NCBI GenBank assembly: GCA_937952305.1
Contig: CALFZO010000053.1
Span: forward strand, 124,001-188,000
Length of the DNA: 64,000 nt
Direction: 5' to 3'
Source: an uncultured Anaerolineales bacterium
GTDB lineage: Bacteria; Chloroflexota; Anaerolineae; Anaerolineales; UBA6663
Shown: positions 40,869 to 49,306 of the stretch, piece after piece
Layout of the letters: each line of letters starts with the position of its first letter
Numbering within the stretch: the first letter of the stretch is position 1
The notes under the pieces: generated by a model
Seen by the model: only the letters and a program-made list of their open reading frames with translations
The model's database searches: none
Told to the model about the DNA's origin: nothing
Program-made: the position numbers and the translations under genes

Positions 40869-41273
40869 TTACTCCTGCAGGGCCTGGGCCACCCGCCCCA
40901 GCCGGGCGCGCGCTTCCGCCGCGATCGGCTCCAGCTCCGGCCGGCCGACAAAGCCCAGCATGCCAATCGGGTCGACCAGCGCGATTTCAGTGCCGCCGGC
41001 GGCCTCGGAGACCACCACGTTGCAGGGCAGCAGCAGGCCGACCTCGGGCGCCGCGGTCAGGGCGCGGTGGGCCAGCGGCGGGTTGCACGCACCCAGGATC
41101 TTGTACTGGCGAAAGTCGACGTCGAGCTTCTTCTTTAGAGTGTCCTTGACGTCGATCTCGGTCAGCACGCCGAAGCCCTCCGCTTTGAGGGCCGCCGTCA
41201 CGCGCTGGACGGCGGCGTCAAAGTCGTCTTTGACGTGCACGGTCATTCCTAAGCTTGTCTGTGTCATGGTCAT
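40869..41273 (-). CDS. DUF302 domain protein
   Basis: The 134-aa protein shows the DUF302 pattern: FDAAVQRVTAALKAEGFGVLTEIDVK, YKILGACNPPLAHRAL and LLLPCNVVVSEAAGGTEIALVDP. The conserved Cys in GACNP is present. DUF302 genes often accompany rhodanese and persulfide-metabolism genes. GGAGG 8 nt before 41273 fixes the start; a second ATG at 41267 is in frame. The biochemical function is not established. Confidence 0.92.
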   Translation of the reverse strand: MTMTQTSLGMTVHVKDDFDAAVQRVTAALKAEGFGVLTEIDVKDTLKKKLDVDFRQYKILGACNPPLAHRALTAAPEVGLLLPCNVVVSEAAGGTEIALVDPIGMLGFVGRPELEPIAAEARARLGRVAQALQE

Positions 41274-41308
41274 GCCATCGTCCTCCAGTACAGGCCCACG
41301 GGCCAAGG

Positions 41309-42700
41309 TTACTTATCCAGCGGGAAGCCGCGGCGCAGCCAGCCCAGCGTGCCGCCGCGAATGTTGTAGACGGTCTTGAAGCCTTGCCGGCCGAGCAACG
41401 CCGCCGCGCTCTGGCTGCGGTTGCCGGTGGCGCAGATCACGGCCACGGGCGTCGCCGGGTCCAGCTCGCCGAGGCGCCCGGCCAGTTCGCCCAGCGGGAT
41501 CGGCCGCGCGCCGGGCACATGGCCCTGGCGGAACTCCCACGGCTCGCGCACATCCACGACGGTCGGCCGCCGGCCGTCGCCTTTTTCCAGCAGCGCCTTG
41601 AGTTCGGGCGCTTCGATATCCTGCACGTCGCCGCTCGTGATCGGCAGGCCGTACGCCTGCCAGGTATCCAGGCTCTCGGCCAGGTAGCCGACGACGCTGT
41701 CATAGCCGACGCGCGCCAGCGCATACACGACGCGCGGGTAGTCGGCCGGGTCGGCCAGGAGCAGCACGATGGGCACCTCCGGCGGCAGGACAAAGCCGAC
41801 GCGGTTGCTGAGCTGGTCGTCGAGTTCCAGGTGGGCGGCGCCGGGGACGTGGGCGCGGATGTAATCGGCCTGGGGGCGCAGGTCCAGCAGAGCGGCGCCG
41901 CGCTGGAAGTACGGGACGGCGGCCTGGATGGTGAGCGGCTTGGGGGCCACAGTGCCCAGCGGGCGCGGGCCGCGCCGGTTCATGGCCTTGATGCGCGTGT
42001 GGTTGCCGGGCTGCTCCGGCAGGTCGCTGGTGGCGTAGGCCACAAACTCGGTGAGGCCGCGCGGCGCCAGGGCCGGGTTATGCCGGCGCTCGAAGCCCAG
42101 GGTGGTGCTGCGCACCGAGCCGATGGACTTGCCGCACAGCGAGCCGGCGCCGTGGCCGGGGTAGATGATCAGGCTGTCCGCCAGCGGCAGCAGCTTGGCG
42201 AAGACGGTGTCGTGCAGGTCGGCGGCCAGGCCGCGCGCGGCCTCGGCGCCCACCAGGTCCGGCCGGCCGATGTCGCCCACAAACAGGGTGTCGCCGGTCA
42301 GCGCCATCCACGGCTCAGGCGCGCGCGTCAGGTCGGCGACCAGCAGCGTGATGCTCTCCGGCGTGTGGCCGGGCGTGTGCAGCACTTCCAGGCGCACGTT
42401 GCCGAGCGTCAGTGTCTCGCCGGCCTGGACGGGCTGGTGCGGAAAGGCGGCCCCGGCCTGAGCGTGCACGTAGATGTCGGCGCCGGTCAGCGCCTGCAAA
42501 TCCAGGTTGCCGGAGACGTGGTCGGCGTGCAGGTGCGTCTCGACGATGTGCGTGATCTTCAGGCCGCGGGCCTGCGCCGCGGTCAGATACTTCTGGACGT
42601 CGCGATCCGGGTCGACGACGGCGGCAACGCCGGCGCTTTCGCACCCCACCAGGTAAGACGCGCACCCCAAACCGTCCACGAAGAATTGCTCGATGTACAT
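41309..42700 (-). CDS. MBL-fold hydrolase fused to two rhodanese domains (persulfide dioxygenase-like)
   Basis: The 463-aa protein has an N-terminal metallo-beta-lactamase domain (about 1-240) with THLHADHVSGN, HTPGHTPES and TGDTLFVGDIGRPDL, the iron-binding pattern of ETHE1-type persulfide dioxygenases. A degenerate rhodanese domain (about 265-360) lacks an active-site Cys. A C-terminal rhodanese (about 370-460) has the active loop CATGNRS. This resembles CstB/Blh-type enzymes that oxidise persulfides to sulfite or thiosulfate. Product sulfite could leave through the TauE exporter encoded next to it. Confidence 0.93.
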   Translation of the reverse strand: MYIEQFFVDGLGCASYLVGCESAGVAAVVDPDRDVQKYLTAAQARGLKITHIVETHLHADHVSGNLDLQALTGADIYVHAQAGAAFPHQPVQAGETLTLGNVRLEVLHTPGHTPESITLLVADLTRAPEPWMALTGDTLFVGDIGRPDLVGAEAARGLAADLHDTVFAKLLPLADSLIIYPGHGAGSLCGKSIGSVRSTTLGFERRHNPALAPRGLTEFVAYATSDLPEQPGNHTRIKAMNRRGPRPLGTVAPKPLTIQAAVPYFQRGAALLDLRPQADYIRAHVPGAAHLELDDQLSNRVGFVLPPEVPIVLLLADPADYPRVVYALARVGYDSVVGYLAESLDTWQAYGLPITSGDVQDIEAPELKALLEKGDGRRPTVVDVREPWEFRQGHVPGARPIPLGELAGRLGELDPATPVAVICATGNRSQSAAALLGRQGFKTVYNIRGGTLGWLRRGFPLDK

Positions 42701-42714
42701 GCGCGGTTCTCCAC

Positions 42715-43470
42715 TCACCTCAACTGCGGCAGATTGTCGTACAACAAGAATAACGCTAAAGCGCCTACCAAGACGGCAAAGCCTTTCCGCAGCTGCTCGG
42801 CCGGGAGCCGCCCGGCCAGGCGCGTCCCCGTGAACGTCCCCGCCAGCCCGGCCGCCACGAAAACCGTGGTCAGCGCCGGATCAAAGGCGCCGCCCAGATG
42901 GCCGAGCAGGCCGGCCAGGCTGTTCATGGCGATAACCATCAGCGACGTGCCGACGGCCTGCGCCATCGGCAGGCCCACCAGCATCACCAACACCGGAACG
43001 ATCAGGAAGCCGCCCCCCACCCCCAGCAACCCGGTCAGCAGACCGACGCCGGCGCCGCTGACCAGCACCACGGCCCAGTTGGTGGCGGCCGGCTCCGCCC
43101 GGCGCAGTTGCCAGGGCGAGAGCATCAAGCCGCTGATGACCAACATCAGGACGGCGAAGGTCACCAGCAGCCCGGCCGGAGAAAACACCCGCGAGAGGCC
43201 GGCCGCCAGATAGGCCGCCGCCATCCCCGCGCCGCCGAAGAGCACGGCCACCCGCCAGTTGAGCGTGCCCTGCGCGCGATGAAAGGACGCGCCCAGCACA
43301 CTGTTGGCGCCGACGATGGCCAGCGACGTGGCCACGGCCGCGCTGGGGGGTTGGCCCACCAGGTAGACCAGCGCCGGCACAGTCAGGATCGAGCCGCCGC
43401 CGCCCAGCATCCCCAGCGACAGGCCGATGCCGAAGCCGAGGGCCAGGTCCAGCAGCAGCGCCGGAGTCAC
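42715..43470 (-). CDS. TauE/SafE family sulfite/organosulfonate exporter
   Basis: The 251-aa membrane protein (about eight helices) has the family repeats GFGIGLSLGMLGGGGSILTVPALVY and TGLLGVGGGFLIVPVLVMLVGLPMAQAVGTSL. It starts at a GTG overlapping the rhodanese stop (GTGA), which decides against a longer N-terminus. TauE proteins export sulfite or sulfoacetate-like anions. Here the partner enzymes suggest removal of sulfite formed by the MBL-rhodanese enzyme. Confidence 0.93.
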   Translation of the reverse strand: MTPALLLDLALGFGIGLSLGMLGGGGSILTVPALVYLVGQPPSAAVATSLAIVGANSVLGASFHRAQGTLNWRVAVLFGGAGMAAAYLAAGLSRVFSPAGLLVTFAVLMLVISGLMLSPWQLRRAEPAATNWAVVLVSGAGVGLLTGLLGVGGGFLIVPVLVMLVGLPMAQAVGTSLMVIAMNSLAGLLGHLGGAFDPALTTVFVAAGLAGTFTGTRLAGRLPAEQLRKGFAVLVGALALFLLYDNLPQLR

Positions 43471-43820
43471 CGGGCCGCGCCCTTCTTCACAGGCAGACGG
43501 GCGGCCTGCCAGGCGTGCATGCCGCCGCGCACATTCACGGCCGGATAGCCGGCTTTGACCAACTGCCGGGCCGCCGAGCCGCTGCGGCTTCCGGACTGGC
43601 ACACGCACAGGATCTCCCGCCCGGTGGGCAGTTCCCACATCCGCGCTCCCAGTTCATGCAGCGGGATCAGGGCCGCACCGGCGATATGGCCGCCCTGATA
43701 CTCCGACGGTTGACGCACATCCAGCAGGAACGGCGCCGGCCGGGCCTTGAGCCGGGCCTGGGCTTCTTCCACCGCGACGCTCGGCACTGGCGGCCCGAAC
43801 AGAAGTTTCAATAAGTCCAC
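43467..43820 (-). CDS. Single-domain rhodanese
   Basis: The 117-aa protein has FLLDVRQPSEYQGGHIAGA and the catalytic loop CQSGSRS. It is first in the operon rhodanese-TauE-MBL/rhodanese-DUF302-FmdB-rhodanese. It is likely cytoplasmic and carries sulfane sulfur as a cysteine persulfide. ECF promoter D lies 47-75 bp upstream. Confidence 0.93.
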   Translation of the reverse strand: MDLLKLLFGPPVPSVAVEEAQARLKARPAPFLLDVRQPSEYQGGHIAGAALIPLHELGARMWELPTGREILCVCQSGSRSGSAARQLVKAGYPAVNVRGGMHAWQAARLPVKKGAAR

Positions 43821-43866
43821 GCTAGGCTCTCCGCTCGCTCAATCCAGATGGGCCAAAACCACACCG

Positions 43867-43895
43867 TTAGATGCCCTTGGTCAGCGAAAGTTACA
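43867..43895 (-). promoter_or_regulatory. ECF-type promoter D (sulfur operon)
   Basis: TGTAAC (43895-43890), a 16-bp spacer, then GCATCTAA (43874-43867) on the minus strand, upstream of the rhodanese at 43820. The -10 octamer is identical to the other four copies. Confidence 0.8.
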
Positions 43896-44015
43896 AGTTT
43901 GGTCGAGTTTTAGACGGAGCCGCCATGACGTAAGACCGCGCCGTTCTCGAAGCGGCGACTCCCGGAGGCGGCCCGCGTTGCTGTGGGCGGCGCTGGATGA
44001 TACACTCAACGCTTG

Positions 44016-44657
44016 ATGCCTGGTCATGGGCTGCCGCCGGTCCGGGACGCTATGCTCGAAGACGGTCACCTTCCTCCCCCCTCCAGCAGTTCCACCGTGC
44101 CCGGCGATGAGCCGGACGACGGGGCTTTGTTGGCGCAGATCGAACGCGGGCAGCAGGCGGCGCTGGTGTCCTTGCACCGCCGCTACGTCAATCTGGTCTA
44201 CAGCCTGGCCGCGCGTGTGGTCGGCGAGGGGATGGCGGCGGAGGAAGTCACCCAGGATGTCTTCCTGAAGCTCTGGCGCCAGCCGCGCGCCTTCGATCCT
44301 GCCCGCGGACGCTTCTCCAGTTGGCTGCTGGCGGTGACCCGCCACGCCGCCATCGACCGCCTGCGCCAGGAGGGCCGGCGCCCGCCGGAGGCGCCGGCGG
44401 CGCGCGAGGATCAACCCGATCCGGCCGAGACCCGCCTGGGCCGCGACGACCGGCGCGAGATCGAGCAAAGCCAGCAACTGCGCCTGCTGCTGGAGGCGCT
44501 GCCGGCCGAACAGCGCGAGGCCATCCAGTGGGCGTACTATGGCGGCCTCTCGCAGCAGGAGATCGCCGACCAGCTGCGCCTGCCGCTCGGGACGGTTAAG
44601 ACGCGCCTGCGCCTGGGCATGCAGAAGCTGCGGGCGTTGTGGCGCCGCGACGCCTGA
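44016..44657 (+). CDS. Second ECF sigma factor (SigK-like)
   Basis: The 213-aa protein has region 2 (LHRRYVNLVYSLAARVVG...AAEEVTQDVFLKLWRQP, FSSWLLAVTRHAAIDRLR) and region 4 (LPAEQREAIQWAYYGGLSQQEIADQLRLPLGTVKTRLRLGMQKLR), as in the SigK/ECF19-like group. It is followed by an RskA-type anti-sigma. The start is uncertain: ATG 44016 lies about 10 bp after a TACACT element, and ATG 44052 is the alternative. Its promoter does not carry the GCATCTAA element, so it is probably controlled separately. Confidence 0.9.
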   Translation: MPGHGLPPVRDAMLEDGHLPPPSSSSTVPGDEPDDGALLAQIERGQQAALVSLHRRYVNLVYSLAARVVGEGMAAEEVTQDVFLKLWRQPRAFDPARGRFSSWLLAVTRHAAIDRLRQEGRRPPEAPAAREDQPDPAETRLGRDDRREIEQSQQLRLLLEALPAEQREAIQWAYYGGLSQQEIADQLRLPLGTVKTRLRLGMQKLRALWRRDA

Positions 44658-44728
44658 GCGCAAATCCAAAGGCCGCGCCCGCAGCGTTTAGTTATCGGGG
44701 CAGGTCACTCTTTTAGGTCAGACGAGCG

Positions 44729-45511
44729 ATGACAGAGCCGCACGCGCCGACCTGCGCGGAGATCGCCGAACTTATGCCCGCTTACGCCCTGGAGGCGTTG
44801 GCCGCCGACGAGCGCGGCCACGTGGCCCAGCATGTGCGCGTCTGCGGGCCGTGCCGCGCCTTGCTCCAGGAGTATGCGGACCTGGCCGAGGGGTTGCTGG
44901 CGGCCGCTCCGGCCTGTGCGGCACCATCCCATCTGGAGGCCGCGCTGCTGCGGCGCCTGCGCGCTGAGCCGACACGGCCGCCCAGCCCCTGGTGGCAGCG
45001 GCTGGCCGCCTGGCTGCCCGCCCCGGCGCGGCCGGCGGCCGTGCTGGCCGCTGTGTTGGCGGTGGCGCTCGTCATCAGCAACCTGGGGTGGGCGCGGGCC
45101 GCGTCTGAGTGGCGCGCCCAACAGGCGGCCCTGGCCGCCAGCCTGCAGGCCCAGCACTTGAGCATGGAAATGCTGGCGGCCGGCGGGCAGCGCGTGGTGC
45201 TCCAGGGCAGTGCCGCGCCCGAAGCCAGCGGCGAGTTCTACTTCACGCCGGACCACCGCCAGGCGGTGCTCATCACCGCCGACATGCCGCCGCTGCCCGC
45301 CGGCATGGTCTACCAGCTCTGGCTCGTGACCGCGGACGGCCAGCGTGACAACGGCGGCGTCTTCTCGGTGGACGCCGCCGGCCATGGCGTCCTGATTGTC
45401 GACGCCCCGCACGACCTGGCCGCGTACGCCCGCGTCGGCGTCACCCGCGAGCCGGCCGGCGGCAGCCCCGCCCCCACCAACCCGGCCACGATCAACGGAC
45501 CCATCTCCTGA
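44729..45511 (+). CDS. RskA-type transmembrane anti-sigma factor
   Basis: The 260-aa protein has an N-terminal anti-sigma domain with HVAQHVRVCGPCR (zinc-type H...C-x2-C) and one transmembrane helix (about 105-125). The C-terminal RskA domain reads QAVLITADMPPLPAGMVYQL, then GGVFSVDAAGHGVL and GVTREPAGGS. It should hold the SigK-like factor at the membrane and release it after an extracytoplasmic signal. In mycobacteria, RskA is cleaved by proteolysis; the S41 protease at 47993 is nearby, but a link is speculation. Confidence 0.92.
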   Translation: MTEPHAPTCAEIAELMPAYALEALAADERGHVAQHVRVCGPCRALLQEYADLAEGLLAAAPACAAPSHLEAALLRRLRAEPTRPPSPWWQRLAAWLPAPARPAAVLAAVLAVALVISNLGWARAASEWRAQQAALAASLQAQHLSMEMLAAGGQRVVLQGSAAPEASGEFYFTPDHRQAVLITADMPPLPAGMVYQLWLVTADGQRDNGGVFSVDAAGHGVLIVDAPHDLAAYARVGVTREPAGGSPAPTNPATINGPIS

Positions 45512-45530
45512 AGCGCCCCATCCAGCCGGC

Positions 45531-45560
45531 TGTCACCTTGGCCCGCGTCCCGCATCTAAA
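45531..45560 (+). promoter_or_regulatory. ECF-type promoter E (TlpA thioredoxin)
   Basis: TGTCAC (45531-45536), a 16-bp spacer, then GCATCTAA (45552-45559) on the plus strand, 30 bp before the tlpA-like ATG. This is the only plus-strand copy. It matches promoter A in both boxes. Confidence 0.8.
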
Positions 45561-45589
45561 CCCGCGAGACCCGTCGCCAGAGAGGCCGC

Positions 45590-46171
45590 ATGGCTGCCAA
45601 GACTCATCCTCATCGATTCCAGCGCCGGGAGGCCCGGCGCCGCGCCACCGCCCAGCAAGCCATCGTAATCGGCGTCGCCTTACTGCTGGCGGTGCTCGCC
45701 CTGATCCCGCTGCTGTTGGCCCAGCCCGCCAACGCCGAGGTGCAGCGCGCCGTCGGCGGGCAGCCGCTGTCCGACTTCGTCCTGAATGACCTGGATGGCC
45801 GCCCGGTGCGCCTGAGCGACTACACCGGGCGCCCCGTGCTGATCAATGCCTGGGCCACCTGGTGCCCGCCCTGCCGGGCCGAGATGCCGGCCCTGCACGC
45901 CTTCTATCAAGCGCATCAGGCCGACGGCCTGGAGTTGCTGGCCATCAATGCCGGCGAGGCTCAGGCCACCGCCGCCAGCTTTATCACGGCCCAGGGCTTC
46001 ACGTTCCCGGTGCTGCTCGATCCCGGCGCCCGGCTGCTGGACGCGCTCGGCATCCGCAGCTTCCCGACCTCGGTCCTCGTCGGCCGCGATGGGCGCGTGA
46101 AATTCATCCACATCGGCCTGCTGGACGAAGGCCTGCTGCAGAGCGAAATCCTGCCGCTGCTCGGCCAGTAG
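45590..46171 (+). CDS. TlpA/ResA-like membrane-anchored thioredoxin
   Basis: The 193-aa protein has a basic N-terminus, a signal anchor (about residues 23-46) and a thioredoxin-like domain. The domain contains the redox site WATWCPPCRAEMP and a cis-proline in SFPTSVLVG. The ResA/TlpA group reduces or isomerises disulfides outside the membrane, often for cytochrome c maturation. It lies under ECF promoter E, so it joins the thiol regulon despite being 6 kb from the sigma gene. Confidence 0.93.
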   Translation: MAAKTHPHRFQRREARRRATAQQAIVIGVALLLAVLALIPLLLAQPANAEVQRAVGGQPLSDFVLNDLDGRPVRLSDYTGRPVLINAWATWCPPCRAEMPALHAFYQAHQADGLELLAINAGEAQATAASFITAQGFTFPVLLDPGARLLDALGIRSFPTSVLVGRDGRVKFIHIGLLDEGLLQSEILPLLGQ

Positions 46172-46260
46172 CCCGAGGCCGATCCGGCCGGCCGGCGCTT
46201 GGCCAAAAACAGGGATAATGGGGCTGAGGCCGCCCCCCGCCATCGGCGGCCCGGACGTCC

Positions 46261-47247
46261 ATGGACTCTCACCCGCCGCTGAACTCTCACCCGCCCCGCA
46301 ATCTCGGCCTGGATCTGGTGCGCGTGACGGAGGCGGCCGCGCTGGCCGCCGGCCGCTTCCTGGGCTTTGGCGATTCCGAGGCTCCCAACCGCGCCGCCGT
46401 CGACGCCATGGTCGGCGCCCTCAACACGCTGGACATGGACGGGCACATCGTCATCGGCGAGGAGGGCCGCCTGGGCGCGCGCACCCCCCTCGACACCGGC
46501 GAGCGGGTCGGCACGGCCGATGGCCCGGCCATGGACGTGGTGGTCAACCCCATCGACGGCCGCGCCCTGGTGGCCAACTTCAAGACCGGGGCGCTGGCGG
46601 TGGCCGCCGTCGGCCCGCGCGGCGCGATGTGGCGGCCGGCGCCGGCCGCTTACATGGACAAGATCATCGTGGACGCCGAAGTGGCCGAAGCGCTCGTGCC
46701 CGAGTGCATGGGCGCCCCGGCGCCGTGGGTCCTGGCGCTGGTGGCGCGGGTGAAGAAGAAGGCCGTGCGCGATCTGGTGGTGTTTGTGCTGGACCGGCCG
46801 CGCCACGCGACCCTGATCGCCGAGATCCGCGCCGCCGGCGCGCGTGTGCTGCTGCGGTCGGACGGCGACATCGGCGGGGCGCTGCTGGCGGCTGACCTGA
46901 AAGGCGGCGTGGATTTGCTCATGGGGACGGGCGGAACGTCTGAGGGCGTCATGGCCGCCTGCGCGGTCAAGTCCCTGGGCGGCGCCATGCTGGCCCGGCT
47001 GGCGCCGCAGACGCCGGCCGAGCGCGCGGCCGTGGAGGCCGCCGGCCTGGACACGCGCCGCGTCCTGCACTGCGAAGAACTGGTGGCCGGCAGCCGCATC
47101 TTCTTCGCCGCCACCGGCATCACCGACAGCCTGGTGCTCTCCGGCGTCCGCTATCACGGCGCTACGGCCGAAACCGAATCGATCGTGCTGCGCAGCGAGA
47201 CGGGCACACGCCGCTTCATCCGCACCGAACATCACGCCGCCGTCTGA
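46261..47247 (+). CDS. glpX: Class II fructose-1,6-bisphosphatase
   Basis: The 328-aa enzyme has the GlpX signatures VRVTEAAALAAGRFLG, LDMDGHIVIGEEGR, the metal-binding D-G-P-A-M-D-V in TADGPAMDVVVNPIDG and GTGGTSEGVMAACAVK. It hydrolyses fructose 1,6-bisphosphate in gluconeogenesis; some members also act on sedoheptulose bisphosphate. Length is normal. It is a monocistronic housekeeping gene. Confidence 0.95.
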   Translation: MDSHPPLNSHPPRNLGLDLVRVTEAAALAAGRFLGFGDSEAPNRAAVDAMVGALNTLDMDGHIVIGEEGRLGARTPLDTGERVGTADGPAMDVVVNPIDGRALVANFKTGALAVAAVGPRGAMWRPAPAAYMDKIIVDAEVAEALVPECMGAPAPWVLALVARVKKKAVRDLVVFVLDRPRHATLIAEIRAAGARVLLRSDGDIGGALLAADLKGGVDLLMGTGGTSEGVMAACAVKSLGGAMLARLAPQTPAERAAVEAAGLDTRRVLHCEELVAGSRIFFAATGITDSLVLSGVRYHGATAETESIVLRSETGTRRFIRTEHHAAV

Positions 47248-47267
47248 CGCGGCCCAGGCCCGCCCGA

Positions 47268-47813
47268 TTACTCCAGGAAGCCGGCCGGCGGCACCCCCAG
47301 GGCCTGGATCAGGCGCGTCCAGTAGTTGACTTGGGCGGCGGTGGTCGCCAGGATGACGATCTCGCGCTCGGTGAACTGGGCCGTCAGGCGCGCCACGAAC
47401 TCCGACGGGAACTTGAGCGGGGTCTGCGTGATCAGGCGCGCATAGTCCAGGGCCAGCCGCTCCCGGTCCGTGAACGTGCCGACCTCGGCCAGGGCGCGGC
47501 GCCCGCGCAAGGCTTCCAGCTCGTCCGGCGTGATGCCAGCCCGCGCGTAGTCGTGCGAATTCATGTCGATGCAGAACGGGCAGGCGGCCGCGTGCGAGAC
47601 CTGCAGACGCACCAGCTTGAGGACGCGTTCATCCAAAGCGCCGTCGTGATGCGTGATCAGGCCTTCCAGCACGCCGGAGCTGAAGGCGGCGCGTGGATAC
47701 CAGCCCAGCAGGCGGCCGATCAGCAGCTCGCGGCCGGCCACACGGCGCGCGGCCGCCAAGCCCAGGCGCAGCCACCAGGGCAGACGGGACGGGGGCGCGA
47801 TAAAAGCAGTCAT
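47268..47813 (-). CDS. Carboxymuconolactone decarboxylase/AhpD-like peroxidase-family protein
   Basis: The 181-aa all-helical protein has the AhpD-type motif AAACPFCIDMNSHDYARAG (C-x2-C-x3-H), which suggests a redox-active pair. A second conserved region is EREIVILATTAAQVNYWTRL. It may act as an alkylhydroperoxidase reductant or another CMD-family enzyme. The ATG at 47813 lacks a clear ribosome site; a TTG further upstream is possible. Confidence 0.88.
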   Translation of the reverse strand: MTAFIAPPSRLPWWLRLGLAAARRVAGRELLIGRLLGWYPRAAFSSGVLEGLITHHDGALDERVLKLVRLQVSHAAACPFCIDMNSHDYARAGITPDELEALRGRRALAEVGTFTDRERLALDYARLITQTPLKFPSEFVARLTAQFTEREIVILATTAAQVNYWTRLIQALGVPPAGFLE

Positions 47814-47944
47814 GGAGACTTGGATGCCGCCGGCGGGCAAACGTCACAGTCCGCCGGCCTGCTCCCCACTCCGCCGGAGCCTGACCAGGCCCCGGCCCTG
47901 GCTGCTCTTCACGCAAAACTCATCTGCCAGCCGGCTCACCGCGC

Positions 47945-47950
47945 TACAAT
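47945..47950 (+). promoter_or_regulatory. -10 element for the S41 protease gene
   Basis: TACAAT lies 42 bp before the ATG at 47993. No strong -35 hexamer is apparent. AAGGGA between them serves as the ribosome site. Confidence 0.5.
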
Positions 47951-47992
47951 AAACCCTTAAGTACGCGCCTCTTGAGAAAAAGGGATAAGCCC

Positions 47993-49225
47993 ATGAATCG
48001 TATTGCGCAGATTATCGCCGGGCTGGCCTTGGTGGGCGCCACCGCGGTCTCCATGTTTGCCGTGGGTTTTGCGGCCGGCCACGTCTCGGCGGGCGGCGAC
48101 GCCCTGAGCTTCCTGGGGGGCGGGGCCGGCACCTCGTCAGCCGCGGCCGAGACCCCGGACGATCTGGCCGCGCTCTTCCGGCCCTTCTGGGAGGCCTGGA
48201 ACATCGTCCACCGCGAGTACGCCGACCAGCCCGTGGACGACCTGGCCCTGATGCGCGGCGCCCTCCGCGGCATGCTCGAGTCCTTGGGCGATCCGCACAC
48301 CGGGTACCTGACGCCGGAAGAGATGGCGATCGCCAACACCCACCTAGACGGCAACTTCGAAGGCATCGGCGCCACCGTCGAGACGGACGTCACCACCCGT
48401 TACACACGCATCGTTTCGCCCATGCCTGGCTCGCCGGCCGAGAGCGCCGGCTTACTGCCCGGCGACCTGATCATCAAGATCGACGGCGAAGACATCCTGG
48501 ATCAGGACATCACCACCGTGGTCGGCAAAGTGCGCGGCGCGGCCGGCACCACCGTCAACCTGACCATCCAGCGCGCGGGCCAGACCGATCTGCTGGACTT
48601 CGCCGTCACGCGCGCGCAGATCACGGTCGCATCGGTGGAGAGCCGGATGCTGGCCGGCCAGGTGGGCTACGTCCGCATCAACAGCTTCGGCGACAAGACC
48701 GGCGGCGAGCTGGAGCGCCAACTGCGCAACCTGCTCAAGGAGCGGCCGGTCGGGCTGGTGCTGGACCTGCGCGGCAATCCGGGCGGCTACCTGGACACCG
48801 CCATCGACGTGGTCTCGCAATTCATCCCGGACGGTGTGGTGATGCTGGAGCGCTTCGGCGACGGCCGGGAGAAGACCTACGAAGCCCGGGGCGGCGGCGT
48901 GGCCACCGCGATCCCGCTGGTGGTGCTGATCGACCAGGGCTCGGCCTCCGCCTCCGAGATCGTGGCCGGCGCTGTGCAGGACCGCGGACGCGGCACGCTG
49001 GTGGGCGAACAATCCTACGGCAAAGGCTCGGTCCAGGCGCCGCACAGGCTCAGCGGCGACGGCCAGTTGCGCGTGACCATCGCGCGCTGGCTGACGCCGG
49101 ACGGCAACTGGATTCACGAGGTCGGCATCACGCCGGATGTGGTGGTGGAACGCACCGACGAAGATCGCGCCGCTGGACGCGACCCGCAGCTGGACAAGGC
49201 TGTGGAACTGCTGACCGCGCCATAA
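47993..49225 (+). CDS. S41 carboxy-terminal processing protease (CtpA/Prc family)
   Basis: The 410-aa exported protease has an N-terminal signal anchor (about 5-30). An S41 N-terminal helical region (WEAWNIVHREYADQP...MRGALRGMLESLGDPHTGYL) precedes a PDZ domain (about 120-200; SPAESAGLLPGDLIIKIDGE). The catalytic domain has LVLDLRGNPGGYLDTAID, the nucleophile Ser in GSASASEIVAGA and the general base Lys in SYGKGSVQ. It degrades or trims envelope proteins. A bidirectional terminator follows. Confidence 0.95.
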   Translation: MNRIAQIIAGLALVGATAVSMFAVGFAAGHVSAGGDALSFLGGGAGTSSAAAETPDDLAALFRPFWEAWNIVHREYADQPVDDLALMRGALRGMLESLGDPHTGYLTPEEMAIANTHLDGNFEGIGATVETDVTTRYTRIVSPMPGSPAESAGLLPGDLIIKIDGEDILDQDITTVVGKVRGAAGTTVNLTIQRAGQTDLLDFAVTRAQITVASVESRMLAGQVGYVRINSFGDKTGGELERQLRNLLKERPVGLVLDLRGNPGGYLDTAIDVVSQFIPDGVVMLERFGDGREKTYEARGGGVATAIPLVVLIDQGSASASEIVAGAVQDRGRGTLVGEQSYGKGSVQAPHRLSGDGQLRVTIARWLTPDGNWIHEVGITPDVVVERTDEDRAAGRDPQLDKAVELLTAP

Positions 49226-49257
49226 CGCGCCCAGGCGTAACAGCTCACGCCTCAACA

Positions 49258-49293
49258 CAAAAGGCGACGCGGCCGGCGTCGCCTTTTGTTTTT
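49258..49293. terminator. Bidirectional intrinsic terminator between convergent genes
   Basis: CAAAAGGCGACGC pairs perfectly with GCGTCGCCTTTTG (13 bp, 5-nt loop, 49258-49288), followed by TTTTT on the plus strand. The A/T-rich base of the stem also gives a usable T-tract on the minus strand for the AAA ATPase gene. Confidence 0.9.
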
Positions 49294-49306
49294 GGGGCTG
49301 GCCTGG

